Assembly: GCA_964584985.1 (NCBI GenBank)
Contig: CAZPBK010000005.1
Span: 1-56,227 of the forward strand
Source of the DNA: JABMRF01 sp964584985
Lineage (GTDB): Bacteria > Patescibacteriota > Patescibacteriia > UBA11705 > JABHMO01
DNA: 56,227 nucleotides
Direction: 5' to 3'
Positions 39,014 to 47,566 of this stretch are shown here, piece after piece. Position 1 is the first letter of the stretch; the number at the start of each line of letters is the position of its first letter. Position numbers and translations under genes: made by a program. The notes under the pieces are model-generated. The model worked only from the letters and a program-made list of their open reading frames with translations. It had not been told where the DNA came from and made no database searches.

Positions 39014-39364
39014 ATGGCAGAAGACAAGAAAAAACAAGAGCAGAAAAAATCAGCTGAAAATGTTCAGCGGGTCAGGATTAAGATCAAAGCTTTTGATCAT
39101 AAGATTATTGATCAATCAACTCAAACGATTATTGAAGCCGGAGAAAGAACGGGAGCAACTATTAAAGGACCGATTCCTTTGCCGGTGGAAAAAAAGAAGT
39201 TTACGGTTAATCGTTCCACTTTTGTACACAAAGATGCTAGAGACCAGTATGAAATGCGTACGCATAAAAGATTGATTGATATTCTTAATCCAAATGCTAA
39301 AACCATAGACGCCTTGATGGGACTTAATTTGCCGGCCGGCGTGGATATTGAGATCAAGATGTAA
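39014..39364 (+). CDS. rpsJ: Small ribosomal subunit protein uS10
   Basis: 116 aa. ATG at 39014 is preferred to the TTG at 38999. A Lys/Gln-rich N-terminal extension of about 15 residues (MAEDKKKQEQKKSAEN) precedes the usual RVRIKIKAFDHKIIDQST core. THKRLIDILNP is the conserved loop. It begins the S10 operon but is separated from rplC by its own promoter and a 170-base leader. Confidence 0.96.
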   Translation: MAEDKKKQEQKKSAENVQRVRIKIKAFDHKIIDQSTQTIIEAGERTGATIKGPIPLPVEKKKFTVNRSTFVHKDARDQYEMRTHKRLIDILNPNAKTIDALMGLNLPAGVDIEIKM

Positions 39365-39365
39365 T

Positions 39366-39383
39366 TTTTCTAAATTTAGAAAA
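39366..39383. repeat. 18-bp perfect palindrome after rpsJ
   Basis: TTTTCTAAA-TTTAGAAAA, two bases after the rpsJ stop. It is a weak A/T hairpin and may be a 3' end stabiliser or chance in an AT-rich region. Confidence 0.5.
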
Positions 39384-39447
39384 CTCTTTACAAAAGAAAA
39401 AATATAAAACATTGATTTTTGTATAAAATTAGGGCAATTCAAAAGGC

Positions 39448-39476
39448 TTGACATAGTTTTAAAAATGTATTAGAAT
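39448..39476 (+). promoter_or_regulatory. Promoter of the rplC operon
   Basis: TTGACA (39448-39453), 17-base spacer, TAGAAT (39471-39476). Transcription would start near 39483. Confidence 0.8.
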
Positions 39477-39482
39477 TGTCAT

Positions 39483-39651
39483 GTAAACTTAATTGACAGT
39501 TGTTTGGTAACCGCGCAGGCGCGAAGTGTTAAACGGCAGTTAATTAAGAGGAGATAATCAAGCAGTTGAAAACCATTAAAACAATAATTGACTTAGGCTA
39601 AAACAGCGAAAAATCAGGCTGGGCATTTAAGTCCGGTTTTTATTTACCAAT
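39483..39651 (+). promoter_or_regulatory. rplC leader RNA with terminator-like attenuator
   Basis: 39488-39505 (CTTAATTGACAGTTGTTT) pairs with 39531-39548 over about 17 of 18 positions, with one A-A mismatch and three G-U. An inner GCGC/GCGC stem caps it (about 39513-39523). A second hairpin, CTGGGC/GTCCGG (39619-39636), is followed by TTTTTATTT just before the rplC ATG, so it could attenuate. A short TTG-initiated ORF of 11 codons (39566-39601) with SD GAGGAG lies between. By position this may be an autoregulatory r-protein leader. Confidence 0.6.
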
Positions 39652-40491
39652 ATGAAATTTATTATAGGAAAAAAGCAAAACATGACTCAGAAGTTTGCTG
39701 AAGACGGAAAAGTGTTTCCGGTAACCAAGATAGTGGCCGGACCTTGTTTAGTGGTGGAAAGAAAAGAAGAAGAAAAAAACGGTTATAATGCGGTAAAGAT
39801 TGCGTGGCAAAAAGCCTCAAAGCTAAATAAACCTTTATCTGGTTTTTTCAAAGGTGTTTCCAAAAAGGATCAAGGCTTTAAGCATTTGAAAGAATTTCGC
39901 TTAAAAGCTGATGATCCTGTTTTTGAAAAAGTTCAAAAAGGACAAACAATAAGCGTTGATATTTTTGAAAAAGGAGATAAAGTAAAGGTTCAGGGGACCT
40001 CCAAGGGACGAGGATTTCAAGGCGTGGTTAAGCGCCACGGTTTTCACGGATCTCCGGCCAGTCACGGTCATAAAGATCAGTTGCGTATGCCCGGTTCCGC
40101 CGGTGCTACAGGACCGGCTAGAGTGTTCAAAGGAAAAAAAATGCCCGGACAAATGGGAAACAAATCAGCCACTCAGTTGAATTTGGAAGTAATTGAGGTT
40201 GTGCCGGAAAAAAACGAAATTTTTGTAAAAGGGGCTGTTCCCGGAGCCAAAGACGGATTACTTATTGTTAGCGGACAAGGCGATTTTGAACCGAAACAGG
40301 CCGAGAAAAAGGAAGAAAAAAAAGAAAAAGTTGAGGAAAAAGGGAAAAAACAAGAAAAAAAATCAGCACAAGAAGAAACCGCAAAAAAAACAGAAAATAA
40401 AGAGGAAATTCAAAAAAGAGAAGTCAAGGAAAATGAAAATAATGAAAAAGAACCGGAAAAATCAGAAAAAAATAAACAAGAAAAAAAGTAA
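39652..40491 (+). CDS. rplC: Large ribosomal subunit protein uL3 with charged C-terminal tail
   Basis: 279 aa against about 210 for the family. The uL3 core spans residues 1-205 and contains GRGFQGVVKRHGFHGSPASH and GATGPARVFKGKKMPGQMGN, the peptidyl-transferase-centre loop. From about 215 on the protein is a Lys/Glu-rich low-complexity tail (KKEEKKEKVEEKGKKQEKKS and more). Similar tails mark uL23, uL22, uS5 and uL15 here. First gene after the attenuator-like leader. Confidence 0.96.
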   Translation: MKFIIGKKQNMTQKFAEDGKVFPVTKIVAGPCLVVERKEEEKNGYNAVKIAWQKASKLNKPLSGFFKGVSKKDQGFKHLKEFRLKADDPVFEKVQKGQTISVDIFEKGDKVKVQGTSKGRGFQGVVKRHGFHGSPASHGHKDQLRMPGSAGATGPARVFKGKKMPGQMGNKSATQLNLEVIEVVPEKNEIFVKGAVPGAKDGLLIVSGQGDFEPKQAEKKEEKKEKVEEKGKKQEKKSAQEETAKKTENKEEIQKREVKENENNEKEPEKSEKNKQEKK

Positions 40492-40494
40492 TAT

Positions 40495-41127
40495 ATGGTT
40501 AAAGCCAAATTATATAATTTACAAGGAGAAAATAAAGGAGAAGTTGACTTAAATTCCGAAATTTTTGAGGTGGAAGTAAATGAGATTTTGGTTCACCAGG
40601 CTGTAGTCGCTCAACGTGGTTCTGGAAGGATTAAGATTGCCAAGACCAAGGATCGCAGTGAAGTCAGGGGAGGCGGAGCCAAGCCTTGGAGGCAAAAAGG
40701 TACCGGCAGAGCGCGACATGGCTCAAATCGTTCTCCTATTTGGAAAGGCGGAGGTGTAACCTTTGGTCCGACCGGAAAGGAGAATTTCAGTAAAAAAATA
40801 AACAAAAAAATGAAGCGCAAGGCCTTGTTCATGGTTTTAAGTGACAAAGCCAAAGAAGGGAACTTATTGATATTGGAAGAAGAACCAAAAAAGGAAGTAA
40901 AAACAAAGCAGATGTCCAAACTAAAAAAGAATTTAAAAATAGAAAAAAGCGCGGTTCTGGTTATTGAAAAAATGAAAAAGCAACTTGGACTGGCAGTTAA
41001 TAATATTCCAAAGTTTAATTTGTTGGCCGCCGACAGTCTTAATGTTGTGGATTTATTGAAAGGAGAAAAAGTGGTGGTTTCCAAGCCGGCTTTGCAACAA
41101 TTGGAAAAGGTTTACCTAAAAAAATAA
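40495..41127 (+). CDS. rplD: Large ribosomal subunit protein uL4
   Basis: 210 aa. Central loop RSEVRGGGAKPWRQKGTGRA is the exit-tunnel extension of uL4, where macrolide-resistance changes fall. It starts 3 bases after rplC. In E. coli uL4 autoregulates the S10 operon by binding its leader; whether it binds the 39483 leader here is untested. Confidence 0.97.
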   Translation: MVKAKLYNLQGENKGEVDLNSEIFEVEVNEILVHQAVVAQRGSGRIKIAKTKDRSEVRGGGAKPWRQKGTGRARHGSNRSPIWKGGGVTFGPTGKENFSKKINKKMKRKALFMVLSDKAKEGNLLILEEEPKKEVKTKQMSKLKKNLKIEKSAVLVIEKMKKQLGLAVNNIPKFNLLAADSLNVVDLLKGEKVVVSKPALQQLEKVYLKK

Positions 41128-41130
41128 GAT

Positions 41131-41667
41131 ATGGGAATAATAAAAAATATTTTTAAAAATTCCGAAGAGGAAAAAGCTGAACAAAAAGTCAGTCAGGGTT
41201 CAAAAACCGCCAAAAAGACCGTAAGTAAATCCTCCGAACGGGAAGAAAAAAAATCCAAAGGAACTACAGTAAAAGAAAAGGATGAAAAAAAGAAACAGGA
41301 AAAGAAAAAAGACTTAAAGGAACAAAAAGTATCTACTCAGAAAAAAGAGGAAAAAGAACTAAAAGTGGAAAAAAGAACCGATGATCAAGCTTATAAGATA
41401 TTAAGTGAACCGATGATTACTGAAAAAGCTACGGATCTTTTGCAAATGAATAAGTACTGTTTTGCCGTTCCTTCTTTTGCCAATAAGAAACAAGTGGAAG
41501 AGAAGATAATGAATATTTATGGAGTAAAACCAATTAAAATAAATATAGTAAAAAAAATCGGAAAAAAGGTTAGACGAGGACGAATAATTGGAAAAACAAA
41601 GGATTATAAAAAAGCTGTAGTGACATTAAAACCCGGAGAAAAAATAGAAATTTACGAAGGAGTATAA
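41131..41667 (+). CDS. rplW: Large ribosomal subunit protein uL23 with charged N-terminal extension
   Basis: 178 aa against about 95-100. The uL23 core is residues ~85-178 (YKILSEPMITEKATDLLQMN, NIYGVKPIKINIVKKIGKKV). The first ~84 residues are a Lys/Glu/Ser-rich low-complexity extension. uL23 sits at the tunnel exit and docks trigger factor and SRP, so this tail would reach into the exit area. It begins 3 bases after rplD. Confidence 0.95.
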   Translation: MGIIKNIFKNSEEEKAEQKVSQGSKTAKKTVSKSSEREEKKSKGTTVKEKDEKKKQEKKKDLKEQKVSTQKKEEKELKVEKRTDDQAYKILSEPMITEKATDLLQMNKYCFAVPSFANKKQVEEKIMNIYGVKPIKINIVKKIGKKVRRGRIIGKTKDYKKAVVTLKPGEKIEIYEGV

Positions 41668-41689
41668 ATCAAATATCAAATAATATAAT

Positions 41690-42538
41690 ATGGCCATTAA
41701 GATATACAAACCAATCAGTAATGCGCGTCGACAGATGAGTACGGTCGATGGTTCTGGTATTGACAAGAAAGCAAAAGTCAGAAAACTCAGAAAAGCTAAA
41801 AAAAATACCGGAGGAAGAAATTCTCAGGGAAGAATTTCAGTTAGACATCGTGGAGGGGGAGCAAAAAGACAGGTGCGAATTGTGGATTTTAAAAGAGATA
41901 AATTCGATGTGCCGGCCAAGATTACTTCAGTGGAATACGATCCCAACAGAAGTGCCAATATAGCATTGTTAAATTATGCAGACGGTGACAAAAGATATAT
42001 TTTGGCTCCGGCCAATTTAAAAAAAGGAGAAGAGGTTTTGAGTAGTCGAAAAAGGATTGAAATAAAGCCCGGAAACTCCATGCCTTTGGAATATATTACC
42101 GTAGGCAGTTTGATTCACAATATTGAGCTTACACCCGGAAAAGGAGCGGAAATTGTTAGAAGCGCCGGGGGTTGGGCCAAGCTGATGGCGGTCGAAGGAA
42201 AATATGCTCAAATAAAGCTACCTTCATCTGAGATTAGATTGGTGCCGAAACAATGTTTGGCAACCATCGGTCAAGTGAGTAACCCGGAACATATCAGAAT
42301 AAAGATCGGAAAAGCCGGCAGAAAAAGACATATGGGAATAAGGCCGACCGTAAGAGGAAAATCCATGAATCCGGTTGATCACCCTCACGGAGGTGGAGAA
42401 GGAGGATGTCCTATTGGAATGAAACATCCTAAAACCCCATGGGGCAAACCGGCCTTTGGAGTAATGACCAGAAAAAAGAACAGAACCTCGGACAGGTTAA
42501 TAATTTCAAGAAGAAAAAATAAGAAAAAGAGAAATTAA
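41690..42538 (+). CDS. rplB: Large ribosomal subunit protein uL2
   Basis: 282 aa. KNTGGRNSQGRISVRHRGGG near the N-terminus and MNPVDHPHGGGEGGCPIG near the C-terminus, which holds the conserved His near the peptidyl-transferase centre. Usual length. No SD. Confidence 0.98.
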   Translation: MAIKIYKPISNARRQMSTVDGSGIDKKAKVRKLRKAKKNTGGRNSQGRISVRHRGGGAKRQVRIVDFKRDKFDVPAKITSVEYDPNRSANIALLNYADGDKRYILAPANLKKGEEVLSSRKRIEIKPGNSMPLEYITVGSLIHNIELTPGKGAEIVRSAGGWAKLMAVEGKYAQIKLPSSEIRLVPKQCLATIGQVSNPEHIRIKIGKAGRKRHMGIRPTVRGKSMNPVDHPHGGGEGGCPIGMKHPKTPWGKPAFGVMTRKKNRTSDRLIISRRKNKKKRN

Positions 42539-42571
42539 TAAATATAATATAAATTATATTAAAATATAAAT

Positions 42572-42847
42572 ATGTCTAGAAGTCTTAAAAAAGGACCATA
42601 TATAGATGAAAGGTTGTTGAAAAAGGTAAAAGCCTCCAAACCGGGAGAAGGTGTTATAAAAACATGGTCAAGAAATGCGGTAATAACTCCGGAAATGGTC
42701 GGATATACTTTTGGCGTACATAATGGAAAAGAGCATGTTGAGGTTAATATTGTGGAAAACATGGTCGGACATAAATTGGGAGAATTCTCTCATACCAGAA
42801 AATTTATTTCTCATGGCGGAAGAATGGCCAAGGAGCAAGCTAAATAA
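42572..42847 (+). CDS. rpsS: Small ribosomal subunit protein uS19
   Basis: 91 aa, MSRSLKKGPYIDERLLKKVK at the start and GHKLGEFSHTRKFISHGGRM at the end. It binds the head of 16S rRNA with uS13. Usual place after rplB. Confidence 0.98.
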   Translation: MSRSLKKGPYIDERLLKKVKASKPGEGVIKTWSRNAVITPEMVGYTFGVHNGKEHVEVNIVENMVGHKLGEFSHTRKFISHGGRMAKEQAK

Positions 42848-42855
42848 ATAATATT

Positions 42856-43398
42856 ATGCAAGTAAAAGCTAAAGCAAAATATATAAGAATTTCACCGAGA
42901 AAAGCAAGATTGGTAGCCGATGTTGTTAGAGGTTTGGATGTGACCGAAGCTTATAATCGGTTGGCGGTCACCAACAAAAAATCAGTGAAATTCGTGAAAA
43001 AATTATTGGATTCCGCATTGGCCAACGCCAAGCATAATTATGAATTGGCGGAGGACAATTTGTATATCAAGAGTATAAGAGTTGATGACGGACCGATTTT
43101 GTACAGATGGATGCCCAGAGCTTATGGAAGAGCTACTCCTTTACGAAAAAGAACAGCAATAATAGAGGTTGTTTTAGCGGAAAAAAAGGAAACAAAAGTT
43201 AAAACTACCGAACAAAAGAACGAAAAACCGGAAATGAAAACTGTAAAAGTTGAAAACAAAGAAGATGCGGACATAAAAGAAGACATAAATCCGGAAGAGG
43301 CACAAAAAGATAAAATAAAAAGAAAGAAAAAAGGTGCTAATACAAAAAGAGAAAAAGGTGTATTGAATAAGGTTTTCCGGCGCAAATCAGGGATGTAA
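42856..43398 (+). CDS. rplV: Large ribosomal subunit protein uL22 with charged C-terminal tail
   Basis: 180 aa against about 110. Residues 1-112 are the uL22 core, including AKYIRISPRKARLVADVVRG and the tunnel loop region RWMPRAYGRATPLRKRT. The last ~65 residues are a Lys/Glu-rich tail ending in a basic patch (NKVFRRKSGM). uL22 lines the exit tunnel. Confidence 0.95.
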   Translation: MQVKAKAKYIRISPRKARLVADVVRGLDVTEAYNRLAVTNKKSVKFVKKLLDSALANAKHNYELAEDNLYIKSIRVDDGPILYRWMPRAYGRATPLRKRTAIIEVVLAEKKETKVKTTEQKNEKPEMKTVKVENKEDADIKEDINPEEAQKDKIKRKKKGANTKREKGVLNKVFRRKSGM

Positions 43399-43443
43399 AG
43401 AGATTTAAATAATTTGCAAGAATATATTTGATTAAAAACTAGT

Positions 43444-44127
43444 ATGGGAAAAAAAATCAATCCGAAAATATTCAGAATAAAACAAAATAGAGACTGGGAG
43501 TCTCGTTGGTTTGCCTTGAAAAATTATTCAAAATTTTTAAAACAAGATATTGAAATAAAAAGATATATTGAAAAAAAACTTGAAGGAGCTTTTGTTTCTC
43601 ATGTGGAAATTGAAAGAACCGCTAAGGCACTTAATATTATGATTTATGCGGCCAGACCGGGAGTTATAATTGGTAGAGGCGGAGCCGGAATAGAAGCCTT
43701 GAAAAAGGATATTAGCAGGAAGATTTTGAAATACAATAAAAAATTAAAATTGAATATAAATATAAAAGAAGTAAGCAATCCGAACTTGGATGCGTCAATA
43801 ATCGCCGAGTACATCAAGTTGGATATTGAAAAAAGAATACCGTTTCGCCGAGCTATAAAACAGGCATTAGGGAAAGCGGAAAAAGCTGGTGCCAAGGGCG
43901 TTAAGATTATGGTTGCCGGAAGATTGAACGGTGCTGAAATAGCCAGATCTGAAAAACTGCTTTCGGGTAAATTACCTTTGCAAACCTTTAGGGCCGATAT
44001 GGATTATGCCTTTAAAGAAGCTCACACTATTTATGGTCTTATCAGTATAAAGGTTTGGATTTATAAAGGTGAGGTTTTTGACAAAAAAGAGAAAAAGGAA
44101 AATAATAAAAAAGTTCAAGATAAATAA
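43444..44127 (+). CDS. rpsC: Small ribosomal subunit protein uS3
   Basis: 227 aa. GKKINPKIFRIKQNRDWESR at the start, and the KH domain motif RPGVIIGRGGAGIEALKKDI. It forms the mRNA entry site with uS4 and uS5. A short Lys-rich tail ends the protein. Confidence 0.97.
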   Translation: MGKKINPKIFRIKQNRDWESRWFALKNYSKFLKQDIEIKRYIEKKLEGAFVSHVEIERTAKALNIMIYAARPGVIIGRGGAGIEALKKDISRKILKYNKKLKLNINIKEVSNPNLDASIIAEYIKLDIEKRIPFRRAIKQALGKAEKAGAKGVKIMVAGRLNGAEIARSEKLLSGKLPLQTFRADMDYAFKEAHTIYGLISIKVWIYKGEVFDKKEKKENNKKVQDK

Positions 44128-44132
44128 TATAT

Positions 44133-44549
44133 ATGTTAACCCCCAGAAAAGAAAAACATAGAAAGTGGCAAAAAGGACGTGGACGAAATAAAGATTTAAA
44201 AGCCACTCGGATAAATTCGCTTGATTTTGGAGAATACGGTTTAAAGGCCACTACCTCATCTTGGGTTTCTTCCAGGCAGATTGAGGCGGCCAGAAGAGCT
44301 GTAACCAGATATGTAAAAAGAGGCGGAAAGTTATGGATTAGAATTTTTCCGGATAAACCGGTGACCAGTAAAGGTTCACAAGCGACAATGGGAAGCGGAA
44401 AAGGAGCGCCCGATCATTATGTGGCCGTTGTCAGACCGGGGACCGTGATATTTGAGATAGCCGGTGTAAGTAGAGAAGTGGCTCAAGAATCAATGCGTTT
44501 GGCTGCGCATAAGTTGCCGATAAAAGCAAAATTCATTTCAAAGAAGTAA
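44133..44549 (+). CDS. rplP: Large ribosomal subunit protein uL16
   Basis: 138 aa. MLTPRKEKHRKWQKGRGRNK at the start, and the conserved RIFPDKPVTSKGSQATMGSG with KGAPDHYVAVV. It contacts the A-site tRNA. Follows rpsC by 5 bases. Confidence 0.98.
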   Translation: MLTPRKEKHRKWQKGRGRNKDLKATRINSLDFGEYGLKATTSSWVSSRQIEAARRAVTRYVKRGGKLWIRIFPDKPVTSKGSQATMGSGKGAPDHYVAVVRPGTVIFEIAGVSREVAQESMRLAAHKLPIKAKFISKK

Positions 44550-44552
44550 AAT

Positions 44553-44762
44553 ATGAAAATGCGAGAATTAAAAACAAAATCAAAGGAAGAGTTGAAAAAG
44601 TTATATTTGGATTTGTGTCAAAAAAGACAGCAGATGAATTTTAAGTTGGCCAATAAACAGCTTAAAAATGTAAGAAAATATAGAGATATAAAAAAAGATA
44701 TTGCTCGAATCAAGACATTGATGAATCAAAAACAGGAAAAACCAAATAAAGAAAATAAATAA
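44553..44762 (+). CDS. rpmC: Large ribosomal subunit protein uL29
   Basis: 69 aa, two long helices: MREL...KSKEELKKLYLDLCQKRQ and the KNVRKYRDIKKDIARIKT hairpin typical of uL29. It may start at 44553 or at the ATG 6 bases later. It lies next to uL23 at the tunnel exit. Confidence 0.95.
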   Translation: MKMRELKTKSKEELKKLYLDLCQKRQQMNFKLANKQLKNVRKYRDIKKDIARIKTLMNQKQEKPNKENK

Positions 44763-44782
44763 TTATAAATTATAATTAATAT

Positions 44783-45037
44783 ATGACAGAAAAGAAAAAA
44801 GAAATTTTGCGTCAGCTTACCGGAACGGTTATAGGTGATAAACTTGATAAGACCGTGGTTGTTGAAGTGGAAAGAGTGTTGATGCACGAAAAATACAAAA
44901 AACAATACAAGTATTCAAAAAAATATAAAGCTCATGATGAAAAAAATGAATACAAAAAGGGTGATAAGGTTTTAATAAGGCAATGCAGACCAATGAGTCG
45001 AGATAAAAGATGGCGAGTAATTAAAAAAGTAAAATAA
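44783..45037 (+). CDS. rpsQ: Small ribosomal subunit protein uS17
   Basis: 84 aa OB-fold. LTGTVIGDKLDKTVVVEVER and the C-terminal LIRQCRPMSRDKRWRVIKKV match the family. A TATAAT (44771-44776) lies six bases before the ATG, an arrangement also seen upstream of rpsH and both comEC halves. Confidence 0.97.
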   Translation: MTEKKKEILRQLTGTVIGDKLDKTVVVEVERVLMHEKYKKQYKYSKKYKAHDEKNEYKKGDKVLIRQCRPMSRDKRWRVIKKVK

Positions 45038-45065
45038 ATAAATTCAAGTATATAAATAGTATAAT

Positions 45066-45437
45066 ATGATTCAGGCCGAGACAAAATTAAAAAGCGCAGA
45101 CAATACCGGGGCAAAAAGACTGGAATGTATTAAGGTTGCCGGAGGCTATCAAAGAAGATATGCCGGTATTGGAGATATTGTGGTGGTTTCAGTTAAGGAA
45201 GCTCGTCCTCACAGTATGGTAAAAAAAGGAGAAGTTCATCCGGCTGTTGTTGTGCGAACAAATAAAGAAATCAGACGACCTGATGGATCTTATTTAAGAT
45301 TCGGAGAAAATGCGGTGGTTTTGATCAACAAGGAAACAAAAGAGCCAAAAGGAACAAGAATTTTCGGCCCAATTGCCAGAGAGTTGCGTAATAAGGGATT
45401 TAATAAGATAATTTCATTAGCTCCAGAAGTATTATAA
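45066..45437 (+). CDS. rplN: Large ribosomal subunit protein uL14
   Basis: 123 aa, MIQAETKLKSADNTGAKRLE and the KGEVHPAVVVRTNKEIRRPD segment. Normal length and place. No SD. Confidence 0.98.
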   Translation: MIQAETKLKSADNTGAKRLECIKVAGGYQRRYAGIGDIVVVSVKEARPHSMVKKGEVHPAVVVRTNKEIRRPDGSYLRFGENAVVLINKETKEPKGTRIFGPIARELRNKGFNKIISLAPEVL

Positions 45438-45441
45438 TAAT

Positions 45442-45801
45442 ATGAAAATAAAAAAAGGCGACAAAGTACAAATTATTGCCGGTAAAGATCGGGTAAAAAA
45501 ACAAAAAAAGGGTGGAAAGTCGGAAAAAGGCAATCAAGGAAAAGTAATTCAAGTTTTACCAAAGGAAAATAAAGCTGTGATTGACGGACTTAATTTAAGG
45601 TACAAACATGTACGGCCGAGAAAAGAAGGAGAAAAAGGGCAAAGAATAGAATTTCCGGCTCCGATTGATATTTCCAATGTTTTATTGGTATGTCCCAAAT
45701 GTCATAAAACAACCCGAGTGGGATATAAACTTTTGGACTCAGATTTGAAGGGCAAAAAAAAGATTAGAATATGTAAAAAATGTAATCAGGCTATTGATTA
45801 A
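45442..45801 (+). CDS. rplX: Large ribosomal subunit protein uL24, zinc-ribbon form
   Basis: 119 aa. The KOW motif KIKKGDKVQIIAGKDRVKKQ begins the protein. VCPKCHKTTRVGYK and RICKKCNQAID give CxxC...CxxC, so this is the zinc-binding form of uL24. An insertion of Lys/Gly (KKGGKSEKGNQGK) lies after the KOW strand. Confidence 0.96.
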   Translation: MKIKKGDKVQIIAGKDRVKKQKKGGKSEKGNQGKVIQVLPKENKAVIDGLNLRYKHVRPRKEGEKGQRIEFPAPIDISNVLLVCPKCHKTTRVGYKLLDSDLKGKKKIRICKKCNQAID

Positions 45802-45808
45802 TTAAAAT

Positions 45809-46360
45809 ATGAATAATCTAAAAAAACAATATAACGAAAACATCACCGCCAATTTAATGAAAAAATTGGATGTGGATAATGTATTGGATGTTCCCGGATT
45901 GGAAAAAGTGGTGATAAATGTCGGTGTTGGAAAAGGCCTTAAAGATAAGGAGTATTTAAATGCGGTTGAACAAACTTTAACAAAAATAACCGGACAAAAG
46001 CCGGTGGCCACCAAAGCCAGAAAATCAATTTCCAATTTCAAAATAAGAGAAGGTAATATAGTTGGATATAAAGTGACTTTAAGAAGAGGCCGAATGTGGG
46101 ATTTTATTGAAAAATTGATTAAAGTGACTTTGCCGCGAGTTAGAGATTTTAGAGGAATTTCCAAAAAGGGTATAGATGAACAAGGAAATTTATCCATTGG
46201 ATTTTCAGAATATATAGCTTTTCCTGAGATTGATCAGGATGAAGTTAAAGTAACACATGGTTTGGAAATTAATATAAAAACTACGGCAGAAGACTTTAAA
46301 GAAGGGGAAGCGTTGTTTGAAGAGTTGGGTTTCCCATTTAAAAAACAAGAAAATAAATAA
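45809..46360 (+). CDS. rplE: Large ribosomal subunit protein uL5
   Basis: 183 aa. GLEKVVINVGVGKGLKDKEY, TKARKSISNFKIREGNIVGY and the C-terminal GLEINIKTTAEDFKEGEALF match. It binds 5S rRNA in the central protuberance. Confidence 0.97.
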   Translation: MNNLKKQYNENITANLMKKLDVDNVLDVPGLEKVVINVGVGKGLKDKEYLNAVEQTLTKITGQKPVATKARKSISNFKIREGNIVGYKVTLRRGRMWDFIEKLIKVTLPRVRDFRGISKKGIDEQGNLSIGFSEYIAFPEIDQDEVKVTHGLEINIKTTAEDFKEGEALFEELGFPFKKQENK

Positions 46361-46367
46361 TTAAAAT

Positions 46368-46553
46368 ATGGCTACCAAAGCACAATACGAAAAATCACAA
46401 AAAAAACCTAAGTTTTCCACCCGAAAAGTAAACAGATGCTGGCGATGTGGAAGAGCTCACGGCTATATGAGAAAGTTTGGCTTGTGTAGAATTTGTTTCA
46501 GAGAATTATCGGAGAATGGCGAGTTGCCGGGAGTGCGAAAAAGCAGTTGGTAA
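46368..46553 (+). CDS. rpsZ: Small ribosomal subunit protein uS14, zinc-binding short form
   Basis: 61 aa. RCWRCGRAHGYMRKFGLCRI with C-x2-C-x12-C-x2-C is the C+ type (about 61 residues; the C- type has about 100). FRELSENGELPGVRKSSW is the usual end. Follows rplE. Confidence 0.97.
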   Translation: MATKAQYEKSQKKPKFSTRKVNRCWRCGRAHGYMRKFGLCRICFRELSENGELPGVRKSSW

Positions 46554-46601
46554 GCAAAAATTAAAATAACTTATTTACAAATCAATATTATAATAGATAA
46601 T

Positions 46602-46997
46602 ATGACCATGACAGATCCAATCGCAGACATGCTAACCAGAATAAGGAACTCTTATATGGCTAAAAAACAAGAGTTGGTTTTGCCGTACTCCAAGGTTAAG
46701 TTCGCAATCGCTAAGATTTTGGAAAAAGAAGATTATATTGAAAAAGCTGAAATAGATGAATCCGGCAAATTCAAACAAATAAAAATTGAATTAAAATATA
46801 ATAACAAGCAACCCGCCATCACCAAAATGCAAAAAATCAGTAAGGCTGGAAGAAGAGTCTATGCTGCTCATAATGAGTTGCCAAGAGTCTTAAACGGTTA
46901 TGGTATTGCCATTATTTCCACATCAAGAGGAGTAATGACCAATAATGAGGCCAAACATGCTAAGGTCGGCGGAGAAGTGCTTTGTGAAATATACTAA
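46602..46997 (+). CDS. rpsH: Small ribosomal subunit protein uS8
   Basis: 131 aa, MTMTDPIADMLTRIRNSYMA at the start and STSRGVMTNNEAKHAKVGGE near the end. TATAAT (46589-46594) lies seven bases before the ATG and may be an internal, nearly leaderless promoter. In E. coli uS8 represses the spc operon. Confidence 0.97.
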   Translation: MTMTDPIADMLTRIRNSYMAKKQELVLPYSKVKFAIAKILEKEDYIEKAEIDESGKFKQIKIELKYNNKQPAITKMQKISKAGRRVYAAHNELPRVLNGYGIAIISTSRGVMTNNEAKHAKVGGEVLCEIY

Positions 46998-47000
46998 TAT

Positions 47001-47549
47001 ATGTCCAGAATAGGAAAAAAACCAATTCAAATTCCCGATGGCGTTGAAGTTAAGTTCAACGACAGTGTTTTAACGGTGAAAGGACCGAAAGGTGAATTAA
47101 AAAGAAAAGTTCATCCAAGTGTAGATTTGGATATTGGAGAAAAAAATATTCAAGTAAAAGTAAAAAGTCCGGAAAATAATAAACAAAAGGCTCTATGGGG
47201 ACTTTTTAGAAGTTTGGTGAATAATATGATAGTGGGAGTAAGCAAAGGATTTGAAAAAAAGCTGGAAATAAACGGAGTGGGTTATAAAGCTAGCAAAAAA
47301 GGAGATGTTTTGGTTCTAAATGTGGGATATTCACATCCGGTGGAATTTAATCTTCCCAAAGAGGTGAATTGTGAAGTGGAAAAAAATATTATAACCGTAA
47401 GCGGACAAGATAAACAATTAGTTGGAGAAGTGGCCGCCAATATTAGAAAAGTCAGGAAACCGGAACCTTATAAAGGTAAAGGAATTAAATATTCCGATGA
47501 AATTATTATCCGTAAGGTTGGTAAGACCGCGGCCAAAGCAGAAGCCTAA
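47001..47549 (+). CDS. rplF: Large ribosomal subunit protein uL6
   Basis: 182 aa. MSRIGKKPIQIPDGVEVKFN and the C-terminal signature EPYKGKGIKYSDEIIIRKVG. Begins 3 bases after rpsH. Confidence 0.98.
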   Translation: MSRIGKKPIQIPDGVEVKFNDSVLTVKGPKGELKRKVHPSVDLDIGEKNIQVKVKSPENNKQKALWGLFRSLVNNMIVGVSKGFEKKLEINGVGYKASKKGDVLVLNVGYSHPVEFNLPKEVNCEVEKNIITVSGQDKQLVGEVAANIRKVRKPEPYKGKGIKYSDEIIIRKVGKTAAKAEA

Positions 47550-47566
47550 TTTGATATAAAGATAAT

